The notes under the pieces are model-generated. The model had not been told where the DNA came from, ran no database searches, and worked only from the letters and a program-made list of their open reading frames with translations. The translations under genes and the position numbers were made by a program. Below are positions 24,286 through 34,484 of a stretch of DNA of 64,000 nt, one piece after another. Positions within the stretch are counted from its first letter, which is position 1. The number at the start of each line of letters is the position of its first letter. Origin of the DNA: Georgenia sp. SYP-B2076 (lineage in GTDB: Bacteria > Actinomycetota > Actinomycetes > Actinomycetales > Actinomycetaceae); contig NZ_RXOZ01000004.1 in the NCBI RefSeq assembly GCF_003991205.1, positions 1 to 64,000 of the forward strand, written 5' to 3'.

Positions 24286-25833
24286 TCAGCGCGAAGGTGT
24301 CGCCGAGCCCTCGAGGGCCACGTTGTCGACGGCCGGGCGCGCCCGGCCCGCCGGGCCGGCGGCGAACGTCCGCAGCAGGTTCGTCGTCACCTGGCTGACG
24401 ATCGCGTCGTTGCGGGCGGCGTCCGGGCCGCTGCCCGCGCCGTCGTCCAGCGCGCGCACCCACATGTTCGTGCCGACATCGAGCACGCCGGCGCCGCTGG
24501 GCGCCGAGTAGTAGGCCATGTCGGCGTGGGAGTGGCGCCCGCGGCAGGTCACCGGAGAGTGCGCCAGTATCTGGATCGGTCGCGGCGTCGGCACCGCGGT
24601 GTTGACCCGGTCGTACTCCGAGCCGACCAGGTCGGTCAGGGTCGTGTCGGGGCCCGCGCCGCTGCCGCCGAACAACCATCCCGGGGCGTCGGTGACGACC
24701 ATCGGAGCCCTCACCGGGTTGCACTCGTAGAAGGTGCCGGTCAGGTCCGACTGCGGGCGCGGGCGCGGGCCGCTCGGCCAGTCCGCCGTCACCTCGGCGT
24801 CGTTCTTGCCGAGCAACGGGTCGAGCCTCGGCTCCTTGTAGTCGATCTGCAGGCGCCGATCGCCGGTGCTCGTGCCGGCGAACCGGATGTGCCGGTAGAC
24901 GGCGTTCGCGCCGAGAAAGGCGATGTTCGTGCCGGCGTCGCGGGCGGCGGTCAGCCGGTCCCGCATGGTGCTGGACCAGTACTCGTCATGGCCGAGGGAG
25001 ATCACCGCCCGGGCGCCCTGCACGGCGGCGGGGTCGCGGTCGAGGTCGACGTCGGTGAGGTAGCCCAGGTTGAGGCCGAGCCGCTCGGCGAGGCGGACCG
25101 CCGGCAGCTCGTCGGCCAGGAACAGTCCGGTGCCGACGTTGTCGTCGTAGGGCCGGTCGAAGCTCACCGCGTAGGAGCGGTCCGTGAAGCCGCCGGGTCC
25201 GGCGTACAGGCTTCGCCCGCCCCACCGGTTGTACGCCTGCCAGGTAGTGACGGCATTGAGGATCATGACGCGGCCGGCCGCGTCAGGGGTGCGCAGCGTG
25301 AGCGGCACGTAGGTCTGGCCGCCGGAGTCCGAGGTGAGGCGAACGACGTAGTCTCCGGGCGTCCAGCGTGAGGTCGGCAGCGTCAGCGACGGCTGCCACG
25401 GGGCGCTTGCCGTGCGGGTGGAGCCTACGGTGACCGCCGGGGCCTGCCGCCGGCCGGGCACGTGCGGTGAGGACCAGAGCCGGCGGGCCCCGACCCCCGA
25501 GTACCAGCCGACCCGGAACGCCTCGGCGCGGAACCCCGTGGCCGTGGTCGACACGAACAGCCGCACCCGCTGGCCCGGCCGCGCGCTCACGGAGTCGGCG
25601 TAGCCCTCGATCTCGCCCGGCCGGCCGGGTTGCGAGATCTGCCATCCGGGTGTTCCCGGCTGTCCGTTCTCGATGCTCACCCAGGCGGCCGAGGACGGCC
25701 GGGACGCGGCGGTGCTCGCGCTGGGCCCGGCGGAACGACCCGGCGAACCGGCCTCTTGCGGCATCGCGGTGCAGGCAGCGCAGACGAGCAGTGCGCTGGC
25801 CGCCGCGGCGAGCCGAAGGCGTCGCGGTCTCAC
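24286..25833 (-). CDS. Secreted N,N-dimethylformamidase beta-subunit-like lipoprotein
   Basis: Lipoprotein of 515 residues. The signal peptide RRLRLAAAASALLVCAAC ends in a lipobox cysteine near residue 21, followed by a Ser/Ala/Pro linker to ~50. The rest matches the C-terminal domain of the large subunit of N,N-dimethylformamidase: WYSGVGARRLW, NAVTTWQAYNRWGG, SFDRPYD, ISLGHDEYWS and FLGANAVYRHIRF. In the true enzyme this domain is cytoplasmic; here it is exported, so amide hydrolysis is unproven and a polysaccharide or surface role is equally possible. The GTG at 25833 is chosen for the AAGGGAG site; starts at 25851 and 25866 are in frame. It stands alone. Confidence 0.75.
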   Translation of the reverse strand: MRPRRLRLAAAASALLVCAACTAMPQEAGSPGRSAGPSASTAASRPSSAAWVSIENGQPGTPGWQISQPGRPGEIEGYADSVSARPGQRVRLFVSTTATGFRAEAFRVGWYSGVGARRLWSSPHVPGRRQAPAVTVGSTRTASAPWQPSLTLPTSRWTPGDYVVRLTSDSGGQTYVPLTLRTPDAAGRVMILNAVTTWQAYNRWGGRSLYAGPGGFTDRSYAVSFDRPYDDNVGTGLFLADELPAVRLAERLGLNLGYLTDVDLDRDPAAVQGARAVISLGHDEYWSSTMRDRLTAARDAGTNIAFLGANAVYRHIRFAGTSTGDRRLQIDYKEPRLDPLLGKNDAEVTADWPSGPRPRPQSDLTGTFYECNPVRAPMVVTDAPGWLFGGSGAGPDTTLTDLVGSEYDRVNTAVPTPRPIQILAHSPVTCRGRHSHADMAYYSAPSGAGVLDVGTNMWVRALDDGAGSGPDAARNDAIVSQVTTNLLRTFAAGPAGRARPAVDNVALEGSATPSR

Positions 25834-25942
25834 GTGCGCTCCCTTCCGCATGGCGGCGAAGGCCACCCGGACCAGGTGGGACGCCGCCGCCTGGCGCCGC
25901 GGAGGCCGGCCCGGACCGGGGGCCGCCCTCCGCGGTGCCCGC

Positions 25943-26209
25943 CTACGCGTCGACGGCGTCCAGGTCCTTCTCGACGAGTCCCGCGATCTCCTCGAGCGCC
26001 TGCGCGTTGTCCGAGGTGACGGTGACCTCGGCGCCGTGCTCCGCGCCGAGCGTCATGATCATCAGCGACGAGGCCGCGTCCACGGGCTCCTCGCCGGTCA
26101 CGGCCAGGGTGATCTCGTCCTCGTACCGGCCGGCCGCCTCGGCGATGAGGGCGGCGGGACGGGCGTGCAGGCCGATGGAGGATCCGACGATGACGGTCTT
26201 GCTGGGCAT
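25943..26209 (-). CDS. ptsH: HPr phosphocarrier protein of the PTS
   Basis: Phosphocarrier of 88 residues passing phosphate from enzyme I to sugar-specific EIIA domains. The active His15 lies in GLHARPAALI, and the second conserved region SLMIMTLGAEHG contains the regulatory serine position. AAGGAACC precedes the ATG. It is the last gene of the fructose operon, 29 bases after the EIIABC gene, a usual actinobacterial position. Whether it also serves other PTS systems cannot be told from this window. Confidence 0.95.
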   Translation of the reverse strand: MPSKTVIVGSSIGLHARPAALIAEAAGRYEDEITLAVTGEEPVDAASSLMIMTLGAEHGAEVTVTSDNAQALEEIAGLVEKDLDAVDA

Positions 26210-26238
26210 GGGGGTTCCTTCGGGGAGTTGGTGGTGGG

Positions 26239-28377
26239 TCAACGGGCGGTGGCCATGGTGGGCTCGGGCTGGGCACGCACCTCCTCGGGCTTCTTGACGC
26301 CGACGAACTGCTTGGCGGCGACCACCAGGAGCGCGGAGACCACCATCCCGGCGAGGATCGCCCCCACGAACGCGGCGACGTGCGTCATGGCGAAGAAGAC
26401 GAAGATCCCGCCGTGCGGGGCGCGGGACTGGGCGTCGAAGAACATGGCGAGACCGCCGGTGAGCGCCCCGCCGGCCATCATCGACGGGATCACCCGCAGC
26501 GGGTCGGCGGCCGCGAACGGGATGGCGCCCTCGGAGATGAACGAGGCGCCCAGCAGCCACGCCGCGGTGCCGTTCTCCCGCTCCACCTCGGTGAAGAGCT
26601 TGGGCCGGATCACGGTCGCCAGGGCCATCGCGAGGGGCGGGACCATGCCGGCGGCCATGACGGCCGCCATGATGCGCAGCGTGGCCGGGTCGCTGACGTT
26701 GAGGCCGGCGACGGCGAAGGCGTACGCCGCCTTGTTGACCGGGCCGCCCAGGTCGAAGCACATCATCAGGCCGAGGATGATGCCGAGGACGACGGCGGAG
26801 GTCCCGCTCAGGCCGCTGAGCCAGCTCGACAGGCCGGTGGAGATCGCGGCCAGGGGCTGGCCGAAGAGGAACATCAACCCGCCGGCGACGATCGTGGCCA
26901 GGAGCGGGATGATCACCACGGGCATGAGGCCCGCCAGCCAGCGCGGCGCCTTGATCCGGGAGATGTACAGGGCCGCGACGCCCGCCAGGAGGCCGCCCAG
27001 GAGGCCGCCGATGAAGCCGGCGCCCACGAAGACGGCCACCGCCCCCGCGGTGAAGCCGGGGGCGATGCCGGGCCGGTCGGCGATCGCGAAGGCGATGTAG
27101 CCGGCGAGGGCCGGGACGAGGAAGCCGAAGGCAGCCGACCCGAGCTGGTGGAAGACCGCGCCGACGTAGATCGCCAGGCCCCCGGGTGGGAGGTTGAGCA
27201 GGCTGTTCTGCAGGACGATGTCGTGGGAGTTGTTGACGATGTCGTACCCGCCGAACAGGAATCCCAGCGCGATGATGAGGCCGCCCGCCGCGACGAACGG
27301 GATCATGTAGCTCACGCCCGTGAGCAGCGCCCGCTTCAGGTTCGAGCCCAGGCCGACGCCGGTCGTGGAGGCGGCGGCGGCCACGCCGGCGGCGCCTGCG
27401 GCCACGCGCCTGCCGTTCGGGTCGTCGGCCGTGGCGAGGGCCTCGGCGATCATCACGCGCGGCTCGCTGATCGCCCGCTTGACGCCCGACTCGACGACGG
27501 GCTTACCGGCGAACCGCTCCCGGCCCTTGACGCCGACGTCGGTCGCGAAGATCACGGCGTCGGCCCGGGCGATCGCCTCGGCGCTGACCGGCGTCGTGGC
27601 CGCCGACCCCTGCGTCTCGACCTCGACGGTGACGCCGTCCTCCTTGCCCGCGGCCACGAGGGCGTCCGCGGCCATATAGGTGTGCGCGATGCCGGTCGGG
27701 CAGGCGGTGATGGCGACGATGCTGCGCCGGGCGCCGTCGCCGCCGGGGGTGCCGGTGCCGGCGGGGACCTCGGTGGCCGCCCCGGCCCGGAGGGCCGCGT
27801 CCATGCCGGCCGGGGCGGAGCCCGCCGCACCGGCCGAGGCGGCGCCGGTGGCGCCGACCGCGGTGGCACCGGCGGCCGCAGTCGCGGCGCCGGCCGGGAC
27901 GGTCGCCTGCTGGGCCGGGGGGTTCACGACCGCGTCGACGAGCTCGACGACGTCGTGCGGCGTCCGGGCCGCGCGCAGCGAGGCGACGAAGTCCTTGCGC
28001 ACCAGTGCGCGCGCGAGCTTGGTCAGGAGCTTCATGTGCTCGGCGCCGCCCTCCTCCGCCGCGGCGATGAGGAAGACGAGGTCGGCCGGCCCGTCCGGGG
28101 CGCCGAAGTCGGCGGGGGGCGAGAGCCGGGCGAAGGCCAGGGACCCCTGGCGGACGTGGGGGGATCGGCAGTGCGGGATCGCGATACCGCCGGGGAGGCC
28201 GGTCGCGGACTTCGCCTCACGCGCGAGCGCGTCGGCGGTGAGGCCCTCCGCGTCGGCGCGCCCGGCGGCGGCGACCATCGCGGCGAGGCCGGCGATGACC
28301 TCGTCCTTGGCCGTGCCGAGGTCGGCGTCGAGCCGGACGAGGTCGGTGGTGATGAGCCCCGGTGCGTCGATGGGCAT
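26239..28377 (-). CDS. fruA: PTS fructose transporter subunit IIABC
   Basis: Imports and phosphorylates fructose to fructose 1-phosphate. The 712-residue fusion has an EIIA domain (1-150, phospho-His69 in AIPHCRSPH) and an Ala/Gly-rich linker to ~215. An EIIB domain of fructose type follows (Cys226 in ITACPTGIAHTYMAA), then a membrane EIIC domain from ~350 with motifs FVAAGGLIIALGF, GGPVNKAAYAFA and SEGAIPFAAADP. The ATG at 28377 has AAGGAGA at ideal spacing. It lies between fruK upstream and the HPr gene downstream and works with both. Confidence 0.96.
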   Translation of the reverse strand: MPIDAPGLITTDLVRLDADLGTAKDEVIAGLAAMVAAAGRADAEGLTADALAREAKSATGLPGGIAIPHCRSPHVRQGSLAFARLSPPADFGAPDGPADLVFLIAAAEEGGAEHMKLLTKLARALVRKDFVASLRAARTPHDVVELVDAVVNPPAQQATVPAGAATAAAGATAVGATGAASAGAAGSAPAGMDAALRAGAATEVPAGTGTPGGDGARRSIVAITACPTGIAHTYMAADALVAAGKEDGVTVEVETQGSAATTPVSAEAIARADAVIFATDVGVKGRERFAGKPVVESGVKRAISEPRVMIAEALATADDPNGRRVAAGAAGVAAAASTTGVGLGSNLKRALLTGVSYMIPFVAAGGLIIALGFLFGGYDIVNNSHDIVLQNSLLNLPPGGLAIYVGAVFHQLGSAAFGFLVPALAGYIAFAIADRPGIAPGFTAGAVAVFVGAGFIGGLLGGLLAGVAALYISRIKAPRWLAGLMPVVIIPLLATIVAGGLMFLFGQPLAAISTGLSSWLSGLSGTSAVVLGIILGLMMCFDLGGPVNKAAYAFAVAGLNVSDPATLRIMAAVMAAGMVPPLAMALATVIRPKLFTEVERENGTAAWLLGASFISEGAIPFAAADPLRVIPSMMAGGALTGGLAMFFDAQSRAPHGGIFVFFAMTHVAAFVGAILAGMVVSALLVVAAKQFVGVKKPEEVRAQPEPTMATAR

Positions 28378-28449
28378 GGGGGTCTCCTTCTCGGGATGTG
28401 GGGGACGGGGGCCGGGCACTTTGGTGGGCCCGGACGGGTCGATGGACGG

Positions 28450-29409
28450 TCAGTCGACGTGCTGGACCCGGACGCGGTCGACGTCGAGCTGGTCGGGACG
28501 GGGCAGCGACGTCCCCGGCAGGGACGTGGCGGCAGAGCCGTAGGCGACGGCGTGGCGCAGGCGGCCCGGGGCGTCGGCGCCCGAGGTCGCGGCGAGCAGG
28601 TACCCGGCGAGCGCCGAGTCCCCGGCTCCGACGGTGCTGCGGGGCACGATCGGGGGCGGTGCGGCGCTCCAGGCGCCGTCCGCCGTGACGAGCAGGGCAC
28701 CGGCGGCGCCGAGCGTCGCGAGCACGGCGCCCACGCCGGCGTCGAGGAGGCCGCGGGCCGCGCCGACCGACGGGCCAAGGTCCCCGGCCGCGGCGGAGGC
28801 CTCGAGCGCGGCGGGGTCCGTCCCGGTGAGCTGCGCGAGCTCCTCGGAGTTCGGCTTGAGCAGATCCGGGGCGGAACGGGGGAAGGCGGCCGCGAGCGCC
28901 CGCAACGGGGCGTCGGAGGTGTCCACGGCCACGCGCGCCCCGGCCGCCCGGACCTGGACGACGAGCTCGGCGTACCAGCTCGCCGGCACCCCGGGCGGGA
29001 GGGAGCCCGAGAGCACGACCCAGCCGTCCTCGTCGGACGCGGTCAGGACCCGCCGCGCCAGCGCCGCGAGCTCCTCGCTCCCGAGCTCGGTGCCGGGCTC
29101 GTTGATCTTGGTCGTGGTGCCGTCCGGCTCGGTCACCGCCAGGTTGGTCCGCACGAGCGCGGGCACCGCGACGGCGCGGTAGGTGACCCGCAGGGTGTCG
29201 AGCGCGGCCAGGAGCGGGTCGTCCGGGCGGGCGGGCAGCACGGCGAGCGCCTCCTCGCCGGCGAGCGTGACGACCCGGGCGACGTTGACGCCCTTGCCGC
29301 CCGCCTCGACGCCGACCGAGACGATCCGGTTGACCCCGCCGCGGACGAGCGGCCCGGCGAGGGTCGCGGTGCGGTCCAGGCTCGGGTTGGCCGTGAGGGT
29401 GACGATCAT
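28450..29409 (-). CDS. fruK: 1-phosphofructokinase
   Basis: Converts fructose 1-phosphate from the PTS to fructose 1,6-bisphosphate. The 319-residue PfkB-family protein has the hallmark N-terminus MIVTLTANPSLDRT, the GGKGVNVARV sugar-binding loop near residue 38, and the catalytic TVGAGDSALAGYL near 255. LKPNSEEL is typical of the 1-phosphofructokinase branch. Its ATG overlaps the TGA of a 25-codon open frame, probably the remains of a regulator, so translation may be coupled. It is the first enzyme gene of the fructose operon. Confidence 0.95.
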   Translation of the reverse strand: MIVTLTANPSLDRTATLAGPLVRGGVNRIVSVGVEAGGKGVNVARVVTLAGEEALAVLPARPDDPLLAALDTLRVTYRAVAVPALVRTNLAVTEPDGTTTKINEPGTELGSEELAALARRVLTASDEDGWVVLSGSLPPGVPASWYAELVVQVRAAGARVAVDTSDAPLRALAAAFPRSAPDLLKPNSEELAQLTGTDPAALEASAAAGDLGPSVGAARGLLDAGVGAVLATLGAAGALLVTADGAWSAAPPPIVPRSTVGAGDSALAGYLLAATSGADAPGRLRHAVAYGSAATSLPGTSLPRPDQLDVDRVRVQHVD

Positions 29410-29483
29410 GCGGTCACCACGTCGAGGCCGGGCTCTGCGTCATCGCCCGGTCGGCGATGGATGTGGCTCTCCTCGGCAAGCAT
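29406..29483 (-). pseudogene. 25-codon ORF before fruK, probable relic of a DeoR-type regulator
   Basis: Short frame of 25 residues beginning MLAEESHIHRR and ending GLDVVTA, overlapping fruK by ATGA. MLAEE-(R/S)-H is how many DeoR/GlpR-family fructose regulators begin, GLDV-V-x-A is a common way for them to end, and such a gene normally sits exactly here, before fruK. The simplest reading is an in-frame deletion that removed the middle of the gene and kept the translational coupling. Alternatively it is a genuine leader peptide. A GGGGCGAGGG sequence precedes its ATG. Only ~18 residues support the homology, so this is inference. Confidence 0.45.
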
Positions 29484-29542
29484 GGCGCCCTCGCCCCTGT
29501 GTCGACCGACAGAACAAACCCAACCGGATGTTGCCTGATGTG

Positions 29543-29572
29543 AGGTTAAGCCCGACTGTGTGTGGTTGGCAA
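29543..29572 (-). promoter_or_regulatory. Promoter of the fructose operon
   Basis: On the minus strand TTGCCA (29572-29567) and TAACCT (29548-29543) are 18 bases apart, a good sigma-70-type pair. Transcription would start near 29535, ~50 bases before the 25-codon ORF. GTTGGCAAC overlapping the -35 is a small palindrome and could be an operator. Confidence 0.55.
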
Positions 29573-29620
29573 CACCTGTGGCAGAGAATCTGGGGTGTGG
29601 GGTTGCGCGGCGGCCGGCCC

Positions 29621-29709
29621 GTCAGTGCCGCGGGCGGCGGGGCGTCAGCGCCTCGGTCGGCGGCCCTCAGCGCCGCGGCGGGCGAGCGTCAGCGCCGCGG
29701 CGGGCGGAT
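29621..29709 (-). repeat. Four-copy ~22 bp repeat carrying the SCP2-like gene's stop codon
   Basis: Minus-strand TGA codons occur at plus positions 29689, 29667, 29645 and 29622 (first base), spacings 22, 22 and 23, each in the setting CGCCGCGGCGCTGA or a close variant. The first is the true stop. The two gene-proximal copies are identical over 18 bases. The stops fall in all three reading frames. Confidence 0.75.
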
Positions 29710-30126
29710 GCGCACCAGGGGCAGGACGGCGCTCAGGTCCGCGCGGGTCCCGGACGCGCTCACCCGCCCGGCGGCGACGGCGTCGTGCCACGCGATCCGG
29801 CCCGTCGCGAGGGCGAGCCAGGTCTCCTGGTCCGTCTCGATGACGTTCGGCGGCGTGCCGCGGGTGTGGCGGGGGCCGGCGATGGCCTGGACCGCGCCCG
29901 CCGGGGGCACCCGCACCTCCACGCTGTTGCCGGGCGAGCTGACGGCCAGCTCCTCGAGGGTGAAGCGCACGGCGGTACGCACGACGGCGGCCGGCAGGGC
30001 CGCCGCGTCGCCCGCCCCGGCCTCCGGGGCCGGGCCGGCGGGTCCGTCGCCCGAATCCTGGAACGCCGACCACCGGCGCAGGGCCGTCATGCCGTCGGAG
30101 GGGTCGATGCGTCTGCGGGGTGGCAC
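29689..30126 (-). CDS. Sterol-carrier (SCP2-like) family protein
   Basis: Protein of 145 residues resembling the actinobacterial sterol carrier family: [17 protein letters not shown] at the N-terminus, a central [22 protein letters not shown] and C-terminal [25 protein letters not shown], the SCP2 pattern of a ligand-binding groove. The ligand is unknown, likely a lipid or acyl compound. The GTG at 30126 has a -10 box six bases upstream and no ribosome site. Its 3' end is repeated four times. A second ATG at codon 13 exists. It stands alone, upstream of and codirectional with the fructose operon. Confidence 0.8.
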   Translation of the reverse strand: MPPRRRIDPSDGMTALRRWSAFQDSGDGPAGPAPEAGAGDAAALPAAVVRTAVRFTLEELAVSSPGNSVEVRVPPAGAVQAIAGPRHTRGTPPNVIETDQETWLALATGRIAWHDAVAAGRVSASGTRADLSAVLPLVRIRPPRR

Positions 30127-30132
30127 CGTTCC

Positions 30133-30138
30133 ACCGTA
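30133..30138 (-). promoter_or_regulatory. -10 box of a leaderless promoter for the SCP2-like gene
   Basis: TACGGT on the minus strand is six bases before the GTG at 30126. Confidence 0.45.
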
Positions 30139-30264
30139 ACCGGCCCCCCGCCGCCGGGTCGGACGCGACGACGCCGCGGCCCCGGCGGTCGGGACGACGC
30201 CGCGGCCCCAGGCGGCTCGGCGCCCCCGGTTTCCTTCCTCCCCCCGCCCTGCTAAACCAGTGCG

Positions 30265-31767
30265 ATGACCCCTCGGGCAACGCCCTCCCCCGGCGAGCGC
30301 GACGCCGACCGCAGCCGGTGGCGCGCCTTCGCGGTCTGCCTGGGCGCGGGCTTCGTGACGCTCCTCGACGTCTCGATCGTCAACGTCGCGCTCCCCTCGG
30401 TCGAGAGGTCGCTGGCCGCCGGCCCGGCCGAGCTGCAGTGGATCGTGGCCGGGTACACCCTCGCCTTCGGCCTGTCCCTGGTGCCCGCGGGCCGGATCGG
30501 TGATGTGCTCGGGCGCCGCGGGGTCTTCGTCGCCGGCCTCACGGCGTTCGTGCTCGCCTCGGCCGCCTGCGGCCTCGCCACGACCCCCGAGATGCTCGCG
30601 CTGACCCGGGTGGTGCAGGGCCTCAGCGCCGGGGTGCTCAACCCGCAGGTGGTCGGGCTCATCCAGCAGCTCTTCACCGGCCGCGACCGCGGGCGCGCCT
30701 TCGGGCTGTTCGGCGCGACCATCGGGATCTCGACGGCCACCGGGCCGTTGCTGGGCGGGGCGCTGCTGGCCCTCTTCGGCGAAGCCGAGGGCTGGCGGTC
30801 GGTCTTCCTCGTCAACGTCCCCATCGGCGCCGTGCTGATCGTCCTCGCCCTGCGGTACCTGCCCCGGCCCGCTCCCGGCGCCGACCGGGCGCCCCGGGCG
30901 CGGCTGGACATCGACGTCGTCGGCCTCGTCCTGGTCGCGGCCAGCGTGCTGTGCGTGATGCTGCCGTTCATCTCCCTCGCGGAGCGCTCCGCGAACACGC
31001 CCTGGTGGCTGCTGGGCGTCGCGGTGGTCGTCCTGGTCGTGTTCTGGTGGTGGGAGCGGCGCACCGAGCGCGCCGGCCGCGCACCGGTGCTCTCGGCCTC
31101 GCTGCTGCGCACGCGCTCGTTCACCTTCGGCGCGGCGGTGGGGACCGCCTACTTCGCGGGTTTCACCGGGATCTTCCTCGTCGGCACCCTGTACCTCCAG
31201 CTCGGCCTCGGCCTGACGCCGCTGGAGGCGGGTCTGGTGCAGACCCCCTTCGCGCTGGTCGGCGCGGTCTCCGCGGCACTGAGCGGGCGGCTCGTCGAGC
31301 GCTTCGGGCGGTGGACCGTCGTCGTCGGGATCGTCGTGATGTCGGCGGGGATCGTGGGGGTGGACATCACCGTCGGCCGCACGGACGGCGTCCCCGCCGC
31401 GCTCGCGATGGCGGCGTGGCTGGCGCTGGCGGGCCTCGGGAACGGCGTGGTGATCTCGCCGAACCAGACCCTCACCCTCCACGACGTGCCCGTCGCCGAG
31501 GGCGGCACCGCGGGCGGGGTGCTGCAGACCACCCAGCGCATCGGCGCCGCCGTGGGGATCGCGATCATCAGCTCGGTGTTCTTCTCCACCCTGGCCACGG
31601 ACGGCGGCCCTGGCGCGCTGGCCCACGGGTTCGGCCCGGCCCTGAGCGCGGGTCTGCGGGTCACGCTGGGGCTGTTCGTCCTCGCCGTCCTGATCGCCGT
31701 GGTCGACGCCGTGCGGCGCTCGCACGGCGAGCCCGTCAGCCCTGCAGGCGCTCCTCCACCCGCCTGA
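30265..31767 (+). CDS. MFS exporter, DHA2 (14-helix) family
   Basis: Proton-driven multidrug efflux protein of the EmrB/QacA type, 500 residues with about 14 transmembrane helices. TM1 carries [13 protein letters not shown], the D-x-x-I-V-N-V-A-L-P motif of DHA2 proteins; motif A appears as [13 protein letters not shown] near residue 72 and motif C as [16 protein letters not shown] near 155. Substrates cannot be told. The ATG at 30265 has TAAACC six bases upstream, a weak -10 consistent with a leaderless start. The last 32 bases overlap the convergent gene for a thiamine-binding protein. No regulator is adjacent. Confidence 0.9.
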   Translation: MTPRATPSPGERDADRSRWRAFAVCLGAGFVTLLDVSIVNVALPSVERSLAAGPAELQWIVAGYTLAFGLSLVPAGRIGDVLGRRGVFVAGLTAFVLASAACGLATTPEMLALTRVVQGLSAGVLNPQVVGLIQQLFTGRDRGRAFGLFGATIGISTATGPLLGGALLALFGEAEGWRSVFLVNVPIGAVLIVLALRYLPRPAPGADRAPRARLDIDVVGLVLVAASVLCVMLPFISLAERSANTPWWLLGVAVVVLVVFWWWERRTERAGRAPVLSASLLRTRSFTFGAAVGTAYFAGFTGIFLVGTLYLQLGLGLTPLEAGLVQTPFALVGAVSAALSGRLVERFGRWTVVVGIVVMSAGIVGVDITVGRTDGVPAALAMAAWLALAGLGNGVVISPNQTLTLHDVPVAEGGTAGGVLQTTQRIGAAVGIAIISSVFFSTLATDGGPGALAHGFGPALSAGLRVTLGLFVLAVLIAVVDAVRRSHGEPVSPAGAPPPA

Positions 31768-32038
31768 CCTTCTCGGTCAGCTGCCCGGTGTGGCCGGGGC
31801 GGATGTCCGCCTTGATGACCAGGGTCACCCGCGGGCTCGTGGCCGCGACGGCCTCGGTCGCGCGCCTGATGACGTCGAGGCACTCGTCCCACCCGCCCTC
31901 GACGGTCGTGAACATCGACGTGGTCTCGTTCGGCAGGCCCGACTCGCGGACGATGCGCACCGCCTCCGCCACGGCGGCGCTGACCGAGCCGTCGGGGGTG
32001 TCGGAAGTGGTGGGGGCGACGGAGAAGGCGAAGAGCAT
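31736..32038 (-). CDS. Thiamine-binding (MTH1187/YkoF-like) protein
   Basis: Protein of 100 residues with the ferredoxin-like fold of the thiamine-binding family: MLFAFSVAP at the start, [27 protein letters not shown] in the middle (split here for length) and [14 protein letters not shown] near residue 75. Such proteins bind thiamine or HMP pyrimidine in the cytoplasm; no thiamine gene is near. The gene converges with the MFS exporter and their ends overlap by 32 bases, so full expression of one crosses the other. A TACGCT box six bases before the ATG suggests a leaderless mRNA. Confidence 0.85.
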   Translation of the reverse strand: MLFAFSVAPTTSDTPDGSVSAAVAEAVRIVRESGLPNETTSMFTTVEGGWDECLDVIRRATEAVAATSPRVTLVIKADIRPGHTGQLTEKVRRVEERLQG

Positions 32039-32044
32039 GCCGCC

Positions 32045-32050
32045 AGCGTA
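32045..32050 (-). promoter_or_regulatory. -10 box of a leaderless promoter for the thiamine-binding protein
   Basis: TACGCT on the minus strand is exactly six bases before the ATG at 32038. Confidence 0.5.
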
Positions 32051-32061
32051 GTGAGCGCGGG

Positions 32062-32131
32062 GCCGCCGGCGCGAAGCCGCCGGCGCGAAGCCGCCGGCGC
32101 GGGGCCGCCGGCGCGGGGCCCGTCAGCGCGG
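32062..32131 (-). repeat. 14 bp tandem repeat after cutC
   Basis: Four units start at 32062, 32076, 32090 and 32104 (plus strand GCCGCCGGCGCGAA twice, then GCCGCCGGCGCGGG twice). A fifth diverged unit at 32118-32131 contains the cutC stop codon. The four regular copies have lost the stop. Confidence 0.85.
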
Positions 32132-32866
32132 CGAGCGGCCGGCCTCGAGCACGGCGGAGCGCGCCGCCTGGACGAGCGCCGGGTCGGTGGAGTCGTACAC
32201 GACCGGCCCCCCGCCCGGGCCCGCCGGGCCGGCGTCGTGCGCCGGGGTGCGGGCGGACAGGTGCACGGCGTCCACGCCCGCCTGGGCCAGCGCGGCCATG
32301 TGCCCGGGGCGCACCCGCCCGCCGGCCATGACCTCGAGGCGGCCGTCCGCGGCGTCGACCAGCGCGGCCAGCGTGCCGACCCCGCCCAGCGCCCACGGCG
32401 CCCCGCCGGAGGTGAGCACCCGGGCGACGCCGAGGCCGACCAGCCGCTCGACCAGGGCGGCCGGGTCCGCCGCGCGCGCCAGAAGCACGTCGACACAGCG
32501 GTGGACGGTGACCTCGATGCCCTCGGCGGCGCGCACGAGCGCCTTGAGGGCGTGCCGGTCCAGCTCCACGCCCCCGCCGTCGTCCGTGAGCGCGCCGACG
32601 ACGACCCCGGCGGCCCCGGCGTCGACGAGGGCCTCGATGTCCCGGACCATGACGGAGACCTCGGTGGCGGTGAAGAGGAACCCCCCGGCGCGGGGCCGCA
32701 CGAGCACGTGGACGTCCGTGCCGACGCCGGTGGCGAGCTCGACCAGGCCGAGGCTCGGCGTGAGGCCGCCGAGCGGGAGGGCCTGACACAGCTCGACCCG
32801 GTCGGCGCCGCCTTGCGCGGCGACCCGCACGCCGTCGACGTCCTGCACCGCGATCTCGAGCTTCAT
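32123..32866 (-). CDS. cutC: Copper homeostasis protein CutC
   Basis: TIM-barrel protein of 247 residues. Signature segments are KLEIAVQDVDGVRVAAQGGADRVELC (split), LVRPRAGGF, DIEALVDAGAAGVVVGALT, EVTVHRCVD, LTSGGAPWALGG and VMAGGRVRPGHM. CutC was named for copper tolerance in E. coli, but a direct role in copper handling is disputed, and the barrel may be an unassigned enzyme. A GAGGATGTGGCG stretch precedes the ATG. The 3' end abuts a 14 bp tandem repeat, and the downstream gene codes for the thiamine-binding protein. Confidence 0.92.
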   Translation of the reverse strand: MKLEIAVQDVDGVRVAAQGGADRVELCQALPLGGLTPSLGLVELATGVGTDVHVLVRPRAGGFLFTATEVSVMVRDIEALVDAGAAGVVVGALTDDGGGVELDRHALKALVRAAEGIEVTVHRCVDVLLARAADPAALVERLVGLGVARVLTSGGAPWALGGVGTLAALVDAADGRLEVMAGGRVRPGHMAALAQAGVDAVHLSARTPAHDAGPAGPGGGPVVYDSTDPALVQAARSAVLEAGRSPR

Positions 32867-32936
32867 CGCCACATCCTCGCCGACGGCCTCACGGCCGCCC
32901 GCACCGACCCGCCCGGTCGGGCGGAGAGCGGCGCGG

Positions 32937-34466
<1,530 letters not shown>

Positions 34467-34484
34467 GGGGCGGGGGGGCGGGCG

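Noticed and set aside
26380-29538. Plus-strand open frame of over 1000 codons across the fructose operon
   Set aside because: It is antisense to fruA, fruK and HPr, shows no domain, and is rich in Gly, Arg, Asp and His as expected for a GC-driven shadow frame.
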